NCBI RefSeq assembly: GCF_019931575.1
Contig: NZ_CP082923.1
Span: 4,526,001-4,590,000, forward strand
Reading direction: 5' to 3'
Length of the DNA stretch: 64,000 nucleotides
Source of the DNA: Caulobacter segnis
GTDB lineage: Bacteria > Pseudomonadota > Alphaproteobacteria > Caulobacterales > Caulobacteraceae
The position numbers were made by a program, and so were the translations under genes. Within the stretch, counting starts at the first letter, position 1, and each line of letters starts with the position of its first letter. Under the pieces are notes generated by a model, which worked only from the letters and a program-made list of their open reading frames with translations, was not told the DNA's origin and made no database searches. This document shows positions 18,885-26,459 of this stretch, in pieces.

Positions 18885-20240
18885 ATGACCTCGACCCTCA
18901 GCCGTCGCGGCCTGCTGGGCGCGTCCGCGGCCTTGACCGCCGCCCTCCCCGCCGTCGCGGCGACCAGGAAGGCCGCGCCGAAGAAGAAGCCGCTGCTGGC
19001 CCCGACCCCGCCGATGGGCTGGAACAGCTGGAACAGCTTCGCCACCACGATCAACGAGGCTCAGACCCTGGAACAAGCCGGGATCATGGCCCGCGAGCTG
19101 CTGCCCGCCGGCTACGACATCCTGACCGTCGACATCCAATGGTACGAGCCCGGCGCCAGCAGCTACGAATACGCCGCCAAGCCCGTCCCGACGATGGACG
19201 ACCACGGCCGCCTGCTGCCCGCCCCCAACCGCTTCCCGTCCAGCGCCGGCGGCAAGGGCTTCAAGCCCCTGGCCGACAAGGTCCGCGGCCTGGGCCTGCG
19301 CTTTGGCGTCCACCTGATGCGCGGCGCCCCGCGCCTGGCGGTCGAGCAGGGGTTGAAGGTGCTGGGGACCGACATCCCGATCGCCGACATCGTCGACAGG
19401 CGCAGCATCTGCTCGTGGAACCCCGACATGTACGGGGTGGATATGACGAAGCCCGGCGCCCAGGCCTATTACGACAGTGTCTTCAAGCTGCTGGCCTCGT
19501 GGGGCGTGGATTTCGTCAAGGTCGACGACCTCTCGCGCCCCTATGACGCCCACGCGGCCGAGATCGAGGGCATCCACCGCGCCATCGGCCGTACGGGCCG
19601 GCCGATGATCCTGTCGATGTCGCCGGGCGAGACCCCGGTCGTGCGCGGCGCCCACGCCAAGGCCCACGCCCAGATGTGGCGCATCTCCGACGACTTCTGG
19701 GACGACTGGAAGATGCTGGACGCCCAGTTCACGCGGCTGGAGAACTGGTCGCCCTATATCGGCGACGGCGGCTGGCCCGACGCCGACATGCTGCCGCTGG
19801 GCCGCCTGGCCCTGGGCGAGCGCGACACCAAGTTCACGCCGGACGAACAGCGCACCCTGATGACCCTGTGGTCGATCGCCCGCTCGCCGCTGATCATGGG
19901 CGGCGACCTGCGCCACCTGGACGCCCCGACCAAGGCGCTGCTGACCAATCCCGAGGTCCTCGCGGTCAACCAGGCTTCCAGCGGCAACCGCCCGCACTTC
20001 GTAGAGGACGGCGTCCGCGTCTGGACGGCGAAGGCCAAGAACAGCGACAGCTACCTGGCGCTGTTCAACACCGGCGGCAAGCCGCGCGAGGTGGGCGTGG
20101 ACCTGAAGACCGTCGGCCTGCCGGCTTCGGTCGCGGTGCGGGATCTGTGGGTGCGGAGCGAGGCCGGGCGGGTGACGGGCCGGTTCGCGGTGGAACTACC
20201 GGCGCATGGCTCGGGACTTTACCGGTTGGCCTCGCGCTAA
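18885..20240 (+). CDS. GH27 alpha-galactosidase, Tat-exported
   Basis: A 451-residue enzyme starting at ATG 18885 after TAGGAG. The N-terminus LSRRGLLGASAAL is a twin-arginine signal, so it is exported folded. GH27 motifs are PPMGWNSWNSF near residue 42, nucleophile Asp214 in VKVDD and acid/base Asp269 in WRISDDFWDDW, followed by a small beta-sandwich C-terminal domain. It cleaves terminal alpha-galactose from galactomannan, raffinose-type sugars or glycan side chains; some members act on beta-arabinopyranose. It lies directly behind the GH115 gene and ends just before a large inverted repeat that separates it from the convergent GH92. Confidence 0.93.
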   Translation: MTSTLSRRGLLGASAALTAALPAVAATRKAAPKKKPLLAPTPPMGWNSWNSFATTINEAQTLEQAGIMARELLPAGYDILTVDIQWYEPGASSYEYAAKPVPTMDDHGRLLPAPNRFPSSAGGKGFKPLADKVRGLGLRFGVHLMRGAPRLAVEQGLKVLGTDIPIADIVDRRSICSWNPDMYGVDMTKPGAQAYYDSVFKLLASWGVDFVKVDDLSRPYDAHAAEIEGIHRAIGRTGRPMILSMSPGETPVVRGAHAKAHAQMWRISDDFWDDWKMLDAQFTRLENWSPYIGDGGWPDADMLPLGRLALGERDTKFTPDEQRTLMTLWSIARSPLIMGGDLRHLDAPTKALLTNPEVLAVNQASSGNRPHFVEDGVRVWTAKAKNSDSYLALFNTGGKPREVGVDLKTVGLPASVAVRDLWVRSEAGRVTGRFAVELPAHGSGLYRLASR

Positions 20241-20250
20241 CCCCCAACAC

Positions 20251-20354
20251 CGCTCATCCCCGCGAAAGCGGGGACCCAAGCCGAGTCTGGTAACCAGGGC
20301 TCGGCGCCCCAGCTCCCACCGCCACTTGGGTCCCCGCTTTCGCGGGGATGAGCG
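20251..20354. repeat. 30-bp perfect inverted repeat, bidirectional terminator
   Basis: Two perfectly complementary 30-base arms lie at 20251-20280 and 20325-20354, separated by 44 bases. Each arm itself contains the small hairpin CCCCGCGAAAGCGGGG with a GAAA loop. It sits between the convergent GH27 and GH92 genes, where a bidirectional terminator is expected. The compact GC-rich hairpin arms in an intergenic position resemble the REP-like interspersed repeats found in many bacterial genomes. Whether this one is a repeated family can only be shown by searching the rest of the genome; no second copy was noticed in this window. Confidence 0.8.
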
Positions 20355-20375
20355 GATAGAGAGTCAGCGTAGAGT

Positions 20376-22661
20376 CTACTGCCCGTTCGGCGGCGCCTGG
20401 AACGTCGCCGCCCAGGCCGAGGGCTTGTCGCCCATGGTCAGCTCCAGCACCCCGCCCTTGGCCAGTTCGTCGTGGGTGATCCAGGCGCGGTCGATGGCCT
20501 TGCCGTTCAGCTTCGCCGCCGTGACATAGCGGTTGGCCTCCGAGGCCGCGGGCGCGGAGACCACGAAGGTCTTGCCGCCCTCGAGCGCCACCACGCTGCG
20601 CGTGAACAGGGGCGAGGCGATGTAGTAGTAGGGCTGGCCAGCATTCGGATAGAGGCCGATGGCGTTCCAGACATACCAACTGCTCATCGCCCCGGCGTCG
20701 TCATTGCCCGGCAGGCCCGTGCGGCTGAGCTTGTAGTGCTTGGCCATCAGCGTCCGCGCGATCTCGTCCGTTCGATCGGGACGGCCGGCGTGGATGTAGA
20801 GATACGGCGCCAGGATATCGGGCTCGTTGCCCTGCGAGTAGTGGCCGTCGAACAGGTGGTCCAGCCACGCGACGAAGCCCTTGGCTCCGCCCGTCTTGGC
20901 CATCAGCCCGGCCACGTCCTGCGGCACATAGGTCGAGTACTGCAGCGAATTGCCCTCGTAGAACACCGCGTCCCACCAGGGCCCCGAGCGGTCGGGATAC
21001 TCGTAGGTGCAGCTGTAGTTCTCGACCCACTCGCCGTTCGGATAGCGCGGGCGCACGCAGCCCAGGTTGTCGTCCCAGATGTTCTTCCAGTTGCCGGCGC
21101 GGGCGAAGTAGCGCTTGGCGTCGTCCGTCTTGCCCATCGCCTTGGCCACCACGCCAATGGCGTAGTCGTCATAGGCGTATTCCAGGGTCCGTGAGGCCGA
21201 GCGGGTCTGCGTAAACGGCACATAGCCCAGCTTCAGATAGTCTTTCAGCACCCGCCCCTGCAGGAAGGGCTGGTCGCTGTCGACCTCGGCGTTCTTCTTG
21301 AGCGCCTCATAGGCCAGGTGCAGGTCGAAGCCACCGAGCTTCTTGACCACCGCGTCGGCCACCAGGATGTCGCCGTTCGAGCCGCCCTGGGTCATGCCAT
21401 TGGCCCCGGCGATACGGGAGTCCGGCATCCAGCCGGTGTGCTTGTAGGTGTCGATCAGCGAACGGAGCATGTCCCGTTGCCGTTGCGGCTGGATCACCGT
21501 CAGCAACGGATGCAGCGTCCGGAAGGTGTCCCACAGGGTGTAGAAGTCCTCGTAGTGCGGCTCGTCCGATTTCCACCAGACGTTCTCGCCGCTGAGGTCG
21601 TGCGGCATGGTGTGGCTGCGGTAGAGCGCCGAGTAGAAGATCCGCTGCTGTTCGTCGCTGCCGCCCTCGACCTTGATCTTGGCCAGGGCGTCGCCCCATT
21701 GGCCCTCGGCCGCCTTGCGGACCGCGTCGAAGTCCCAGCTGGGCATTTCCTCGGCCAGGTTGGCGCGGGCCTGGTCGGCGCTGATGAACGACACGGCCAG
21801 CTTCATCTGGACCTGTTGGTTGCTGGTCGTGTCGAAGGTCAGATAGGCGCCGAGGCGGTTCGAGAACTCCTGCTCGGTGTCGTACTCGATCATCAGGCCC
21901 TGGCGGTTGGCCGCGCTCTTGACCTGGACGCCGCCCTCGCTGGCGCCGACGCCGGGCTTGGTCTCCATCCAGCCCTGCCCGGCCTTCCAGGCCCCGAAGG
22001 CCTTGGCCCGGCGATCGGTGACCGCATGGAAATAGAGGGTGTAGGGCGCGGGGTTCCAGCCGCCCTCGACCGTGACCTCGCCGGAGAGGGTGTGGTCGTC
22101 GATCAGCTGGACCTTGGCCAGCCTGACGCGCTGGCCGCGCCCGCGCATGGCGACCACCGAGCTGACGTCGAAGATCAGCTGGCTCTCGGCCGCGGCCGGA
22201 TAGGTCAGGCGCTGGAAGCCGACCCGGCGCGAGGCGGTCAGCTCGACCTCGATGCGCTCGGCGTCGGTGTTGCCCAGGCCCACGGCGTAGTAGCCCGGCG
22301 CGGCGCGCTCATTGGTCTTGCCGAAGTGCAGGTGGTTGACCCGCAGCGGACCGACCGCCGGCGTGACGCGGAAGTTGCCGTACTTGCCCGAGCCGCCCGT
22401 GCCGCTGACGTGGGTGTAGGAGAAGCCCATGATCGGGCTCTTGGAGTCGTAGCCGTGGGTGTCGGCGTTGGTGGTGTCGGGGCTCAGCGACACGAAGCCG
22501 AACGGCACGCCCGCGCCCGGCACGGTGTTGCCGCCGGTGACCCCGCCGCCGTCGGTGCCGACGAACGGATCGACCTTTCCGATCAGATCGCTCTGAGCCC
22601 GCGCGCTGAAGGGAAGCACGACCAGGGCCGCGCCCAGAAGAAGGGCTCGAAAGGAACGCAT
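20376..22661 (-). CDS. GH92 alpha-mannosidase
   Basis: A secreted enzyme of about 761 residues without the extra C-terminal binding domain of the other GH92 copy. The start at 22661 (MRSFRALLLG) is favoured because AGGA lies 8 bases upstream; an in-frame ATG at 22670 is possible. The signal peptide ends near FSARAQ. Family motifs are VDPFVGTDGGG near the N-terminus, NEPDILAPYLYI and GNDDAGAMSSWYVWNAIGLYP-like residues toward the C-terminus. It should remove alpha-linked mannose with calcium. It lies 31 bp behind the inositol ABC operon on the same strand and may be partly cotranscribed, but its role fits the glycosidase cluster it faces. Confidence 0.9.
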   Translation of the reverse strand: MRSFRALLLGAALVVLPFSARAQSDLIGKVDPFVGTDGGGVTGGNTVPGAGVPFGFVSLSPDTTNADTHGYDSKSPIMGFSYTHVSGTGGSGKYGNFRVTPAVGPLRVNHLHFGKTNERAAPGYYAVGLGNTDAERIEVELTASRRVGFQRLTYPAAAESQLIFDVSSVVAMRGRGQRVRLAKVQLIDDHTLSGEVTVEGGWNPAPYTLYFHAVTDRRAKAFGAWKAGQGWMETKPGVGASEGGVQVKSAANRQGLMIEYDTEQEFSNRLGAYLTFDTTSNQQVQMKLAVSFISADQARANLAEEMPSWDFDAVRKAAEGQWGDALAKIKVEGGSDEQQRIFYSALYRSHTMPHDLSGENVWWKSDEPHYEDFYTLWDTFRTLHPLLTVIQPQRQRDMLRSLIDTYKHTGWMPDSRIAGANGMTQGGSNGDILVADAVVKKLGGFDLHLAYEALKKNAEVDSDQPFLQGRVLKDYLKLGYVPFTQTRSASRTLEYAYDDYAIGVVAKAMGKTDDAKRYFARAGNWKNIWDDNLGCVRPRYPNGEWVENYSCTYEYPDRSGPWWDAVFYEGNSLQYSTYVPQDVAGLMAKTGGAKGFVAWLDHLFDGHYSQGNEPDILAPYLYIHAGRPDRTDEIARTLMAKHYKLSRTGLPGNDDAGAMSSWYVWNAIGLYPNAGQPYYYIASPLFTRSVVALEGGKTFVVSAPAASEANRYVTAAKLNGKAIDRAWITHDELAKGGVLELTMGDKPSAWAATFQAPPNGQ

Positions 22662-22692
22662 CGGCGCCATCCTGAATGGGGCCCGCTACGCG

Positions 22693-23715
22693 TCAGGCCT
22701 TGTGAGTACGGGCGTAGTGGTCGAAGGCGACGGCGGCGACAATGATCAGGCCGATCACCACCTGCTGGAAGTACGAGGTGACGTGCATGATGACTAGACC
22801 ATTCGACAGGACGCCTATCAGAAGGGCGCCCAGGACGGTGCCGCCGACATTGCCCGAGCCGCCGGTCAGGCTGGCGCCGCCGATCACCACCGAGGCGATG
22901 ACCCGCAGCTCGTAGCCCGTGCCGGCCACGGCCTCGGCCGAGCCCAGGCGCGCCGACAGCAGGAAGCCCGACAGGCCGGCGAGGGCCCCGATCACCGCGT
23001 AGACGCTGGTGACGATGAAGTCGACGTTCACGCCCGACAGCCGCGCGGCCTCGGCGTTGCCGCCGACGGCGTAGATCTGCCGGCCGTAGCGGGTGTAGCG
23101 CAGCACCATGTGGCCGACGATCGCGACCAGGGCGAAGACCACGATCGGCACGGGGACGAACAGGATCTCGCCCGTGCCCCACCAGCGATAGGCCTCGTCG
23201 AAGCCCGAGATCGGCCCGCCGTCGTTCAGCAACAGGGTCGCCCCACGCCAGACGGTCATGCCGCCCAGGGTGACGATGAAGGCCGGCACGTGCAGCCAGG
23301 TCACCGCCTTGCCCTGGATCAGGCCGCCCAGCAGACCGACCAGGCTGGAGACGGCCAGGGCGACGAACCAGGTCGCCGGTCCGGCGCCGACCACCGCCGT
23401 CACCACATAGGCCGCCGCGATCGAGGCGAAGGCCAGCAGCGAGCCGACCGCGACGTCGATTCCGCCGATCAGGATCACATAGGTCATGCCGACCGCGATG
23501 ATCCCGTAGATCGACACCTCGCTCAGGATGTTCAGGGCGTTGCGCACCGTCAGGAAGCGCTCGTTGACGGTCCCGAAGACGGCGATCAGCAGCAGCAGGA
23601 ACAGGATCGTCCGGTGCTTGCGCGCGAAAGCCAGCAGGTCGAAGCGGCGTCCAGGCGGCGGGACAGCCTGCCGCTGGGCGGCGGGATCGGGGGTGAAGGT
23701 CGGGGAAGCGGTCAT
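22693..23715 (-). CDS. iatP: Sugar ABC transporter permease, myo-inositol type
   Basis: A 340-residue inner-membrane permease of the RbsC family, with 8-10 hydrophobic segments and the conserved cytoplasmic-loop sequence around FIVTLGGMTVWRG. Its start overlaps the end of the ATPase gene by 4 bp (ATGA), so translation is coupled. The order binding protein, ATPase, permease matches the Caulobacter crescentus inositol transporter operon ibpA-iatA-iatP, and the operator upstream of the operon fits too. The name rests on recognition of the binding protein and gene order. A ribose- or xylose-type substrate would be the alternative. Confidence 0.82.
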   Translation of the reverse strand: MTASPTFTPDPAAQRQAVPPPGRRFDLLAFARKHRTILFLLLLIAVFGTVNERFLTVRNALNILSEVSIYGIIAVGMTYVILIGGIDVAVGSLLAFASIAAAYVVTAVVGAGPATWFVALAVSSLVGLLGGLIQGKAVTWLHVPAFIVTLGGMTVWRGATLLLNDGGPISGFDEAYRWWGTGEILFVPVPIVVFALVAIVGHMVLRYTRYGRQIYAVGGNAEAARLSGVNVDFIVTSVYAVIGALAGLSGFLLSARLGSAEAVAGTGYELRVIASVVIGGASLTGGSGNVGGTVLGALLIGVLSNGLVIMHVTSYFQQVVIGLIIVAAVAFDHYARTHKA

Positions 23716-25253
23716 TGGGGACGGTGTTCCATTGCCGGCGCCGGCGGCGCGCCGGTCGCCATGTAGGCCATCAGGCCCTCTTCAGTGGCCGCCTCGGCGT
23801 CGAGATCGGCGACGACCGCGCCCTCGCGGAAGACGACGATGCGGTCGGCCACGGCCATGACCTCGGCCAGTTCGGACGAGATGACGACGATCGCCACGCC
23901 CTGGGCCGCCAGGTCCGACAGCACCTGGTGCACCTCGGCCTTGGCCCCGATATCGATGCCGCGGGTGGGCTCGTCGACGATCAGCACGCGCGGGGTCAGG
24001 GCCATGGAACGCCCCAGCAGAACCTTCTGCTGGTTGCCGCCCGACAGCTTGCCGATCGCGGTCTCCTGGTCGGCCATCTTGATGCGCAGCTTCTGGCGAT
24101 AGGTCTCGACCAGGTCGCGCTCGGCCGCCTCGTCGACCCATTGGCCCAGGGCGCTGATGGGCTTCAGCGCCGGCAGGCTGAGATTGTGGCGGATGGAGTG
24201 ATCGAGGAAGCAACCCTGCTGCTTGCGGTCCTCGGGCACCAGCATGACCCCGGCCTTGATGGCGTCACGCGGCGACTTCAGCTTCAGCGGCTTATCGTCC
24301 AGGCGGATCGAGCCGCTGGCGATGGCGTCGGCGCCGAAGATCAGCCGCGCCAGGTCCGTGCGACCGGCCCCGACCAGGCCCGCCAGGCCGACGATCTCGC
24401 CGGCGCGGACCTCCAGACTGATGTCCTTCAGATAGCCGGGCGCGGCGATGCGCGGCCGGCGGGGCGTGACCTTCTCGACCTTCAGCACCACGCGGCCGGG
24501 CTGGCCCGTGCGGGCGCGGCGGACGAACTCGACGTGGCGGCCGACCATCAGCCGGACCATGTCGGCGACCTCGACCTCGGCGACGTCGCCGCTGGCCGCC
24601 CAGCGACCGTCGCGCATCACCGTGTAGCGGTCGCACATGGCCTTCACCTCGGCCAGGCGGTGCGAGACGTAGATGACGCTGATCCCGCGCGCCTTCAGGC
24701 CCGCGATGATGGCGTGCAGGCGGTCGACCTCGCGACTGGAGAGGGCGGCGGTCGGCTCATCCATGATGATCAGGCGGGCGTTCAGGGTCATCGCCTTGGC
24801 GATCTCGACCATCTGCTGCTCGGCCACGGTCAGGCGGCGGACCATCTCGTCGGGATCCAGCGGCAGGCCCAGTTCGTCGAGCAGCACCTGGGCGTCGGCG
24901 CGCAGCCGGCTCCAGTCGATCAGGCCCAGCCGCTTGGGCTCGCGGCCCAGGAACATGTTCTCGGCGACGGTCAGCTCGGGAAACAGGTTGAATTCCTGGT
25001 AGATCGTGGCGATGCCCAGCTGCTGGCGGCGCAGCGGCGTATCGCGCGGATCCAGCACCTGGCCGTCGAAGGTCACCGTCCCTTCGTCGGCCGCGTGGGC
25101 CGCCGACAGGATCTTGATCAGGGTCGACTTACCCGCGCCGTTCTCGCCAAGCAGGGCATGCACTTCACCGGCCCCGACCCGCAGCCGGACCTGGTCGAGG
25201 GCCAGCACGCCGGGAAAGCGCTTGCTGACCTGGCTGACGTCCAGAAGGGTCAT
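23712..25253 (-). CDS. iatA: Sugar ABC transporter ATP-binding protein, myo-inositol type
   Basis: A 513-residue ATPase with two fused nucleotide-binding domains, as in RbsA/MglA. The first has Walker A GENGAGKST, signature-region LTVAEQQMVEIAKA and Walker B LIIMDEPTAAL. The second has the degenerate P-loop GLVGAGRTDLAR, signature LSGGNQQKV and Walker B VLIVDEPTRGIDI. The weak second P-loop is normal for this family. The gene starts 6 bp after the binding-protein stop and overlaps the permease by 4 bp, so all three form one operon. It powers uptake through IatP. Confidence 0.88.
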   Translation of the reverse strand: MTLLDVSQVSKRFPGVLALDQVRLRVGAGEVHALLGENGAGKSTLIKILSAAHAADEGTVTFDGQVLDPRDTPLRRQQLGIATIYQEFNLFPELTVAENMFLGREPKRLGLIDWSRLRADAQVLLDELGLPLDPDEMVRRLTVAEQQMVEIAKAMTLNARLIIMDEPTAALSSREVDRLHAIIAGLKARGISVIYVSHRLAEVKAMCDRYTVMRDGRWAASGDVAEVEVADMVRLMVGRHVEFVRRARTGQPGRVVLKVEKVTPRRPRIAAPGYLKDISLEVRAGEIVGLAGLVGAGRTDLARLIFGADAIASGSIRLDDKPLKLKSPRDAIKAGVMLVPEDRKQQGCFLDHSIRHNLSLPALKPISALGQWVDEAAERDLVETYRQKLRIKMADQETAIGKLSGGNQQKVLLGRSMALTPRVLIVDEPTRGIDIGAKAEVHQVLSDLAAQGVAIVVISSELAEVMAVADRIVVFREGAVVADLDAEAATEEGLMAYMATGAPPAPAMEHRPQ

Positions 25254-25259
25254 GGCGAC

Positions 25260-26234
25260 CTACTTCACCTCGGCGATGCGCGAGGCTTCGGCGAGGTTGG
25301 CGCTGGTGATCAGCACGGGGGTCAGGCTGACGCTCTTGGGCGCCGCGCCGGTCTTGATCTTGTCCACCGCCTGGCGAAGGGCCGTGCGGATCTGCTGGCC
25401 CGGGTTCTGTTCGACGGAGGCGACCATCTCTCCGGCCTTGATGCGGGCCAGGGCCTCGGGAATGGCGTCGAAGCCCAGAACCTTGATGCGGTTGGGCGGG
25501 AAGCCCGCCGCGCGCACCGCCTCCAGCGCGCCCATGGCCATGTCGTCGTTCAGGCACAGGATCACGTCGGGCGGGTTGTCGTGCATCGAGGTCAGCACGT
25601 TCTGGGTCACCGTCAGGGCCTGGTCGCGCTTGGAGTTGGCGGTCTGCTCGGTGACGATCTTGAAGCCCGCGCCGCCGGCCGCCAGGCCCTCGTGCACGCC
25701 TTTCACCCGCTCGATCGAGCTGGAGCTGCCGGGGTCGTTGGTGATCACCACCACGCGCGCGCCGCCTGGATAGGTCCTGACGACCCAGTCGGCCATGGCG
25801 CGGCCGCCGGCCACGTTGTCGGCCCCGACGTGCGGGACCGGCGCCTTGGACCCGGCGATGTTGCGGTCGACCGAGATCACCGCCACGCCCTGTTCGGCCA
25901 GCTCGTCGGCGGCCGTCGCCAGGGCCTTGGAATCCGTGGGCGCGACGATCACCACCTTGGCGCCCTGCACGGCGGCGGCCTCGAGGTCGGCGATCTGTTT
26001 GGAAGAATTGTTCTGGGCGTCCAGCACCTGGACCTTCACACCCAACTTGGTCGCCTCGTCTTCCAGCTCGCGGCGCATGGCCACGAAGAAGGGCTGGGAC
26101 AGGTCGTTGAAGCTGACCACGATCTCGGATGCGCCCGCGCCGCCGCGCGAACAGGCGCCCAGCAGGCCCGCCGACATCCCGAGGCCGGCGGCCAGGCCGA
26201 AAAAGCGTCGGCGCGACGGCGGGGGGCGGGTCAT
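25260..26234 (-). CDS. ibpA: myo-Inositol periplasmic binding protein
   Basis: A type I periplasmic sugar-binding protein of about 324 residues. The ATG at 26234 follows GGAGAGGAAG; an upstream in-frame ATG at 26315 would include the promoter and is rejected. The N-terminus has both a twin-arginine motif (SRRRFFGLA) and a lipobox (LLGAC), so the mature protein is probably a lipid-anchored Tat substrate. The mature sequence (VVSFNDLSQPFFVAMRREL, then APTDSKAL, DRNIAGSK and CLNDDMAMGALEA) closely resembles, from memory, the Caulobacter myo-inositol binding protein. It heads the ibpA-iatA-iatP operon. Confidence 0.85.
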   Translation of the reverse strand: MTRPPPSRRRFFGLAAGLGMSAGLLGACSRGGAGASEIVVSFNDLSQPFFVAMRRELEDEATKLGVKVQVLDAQNNSSKQIADLEAAAVQGAKVVIVAPTDSKALATAADELAEQGVAVISVDRNIAGSKAPVPHVGADNVAGGRAMADWVVRTYPGGARVVVITNDPGSSSSIERVKGVHEGLAAGGAGFKIVTEQTANSKRDQALTVTQNVLTSMHDNPPDVILCLNDDMAMGALEAVRAAGFPPNRIKVLGFDAIPEALARIKAGEMVASVEQNPGQQIRTALRQAVDKIKTGAAPKSVSLTPVLITSANLAEASRIAEVK

Positions 26235-26296
26235 GCTCTCTTCCTCTCCACGAACGATTATGCGGGCGTCGAGCGCCCCTGTTTTTTGGAAGGGTG

Positions 26297-26320
26297 CATG
26301 GAAGGTAAATTCCATGTCAA
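26297..26320 (-). promoter_or_regulatory. IolR-type operator overlapping a -35 box
   Basis: The inverted repeat CATGGAA-N6-TTCCATG (26297-26316) contains GGAA-N6-TTCC, the form remembered for the IolR operator of Caulobacter inositol genes. On the minus strand TTGACA (26320-26315) overlaps one arm, so a bound repressor would block RNA polymerase at the ibpA promoter. The site is 63 bp or more upstream of the ibpA start. The regulator gene itself is not in this window. Confidence 0.7.
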
Positions 26321-26459
26321 GGAGAATGAGAAAAGTCTTTTCATTATTTCCGCCCCGGCTCCCGCTCGGTGGCGTGGCCTTCGCGGGCGCGGAACCCGCA
26401 CTTAACGGTCTTTTCAGCCAAGCATGAACCTATGCTGGTCCGGAGGTCGCGCGCTCTTC

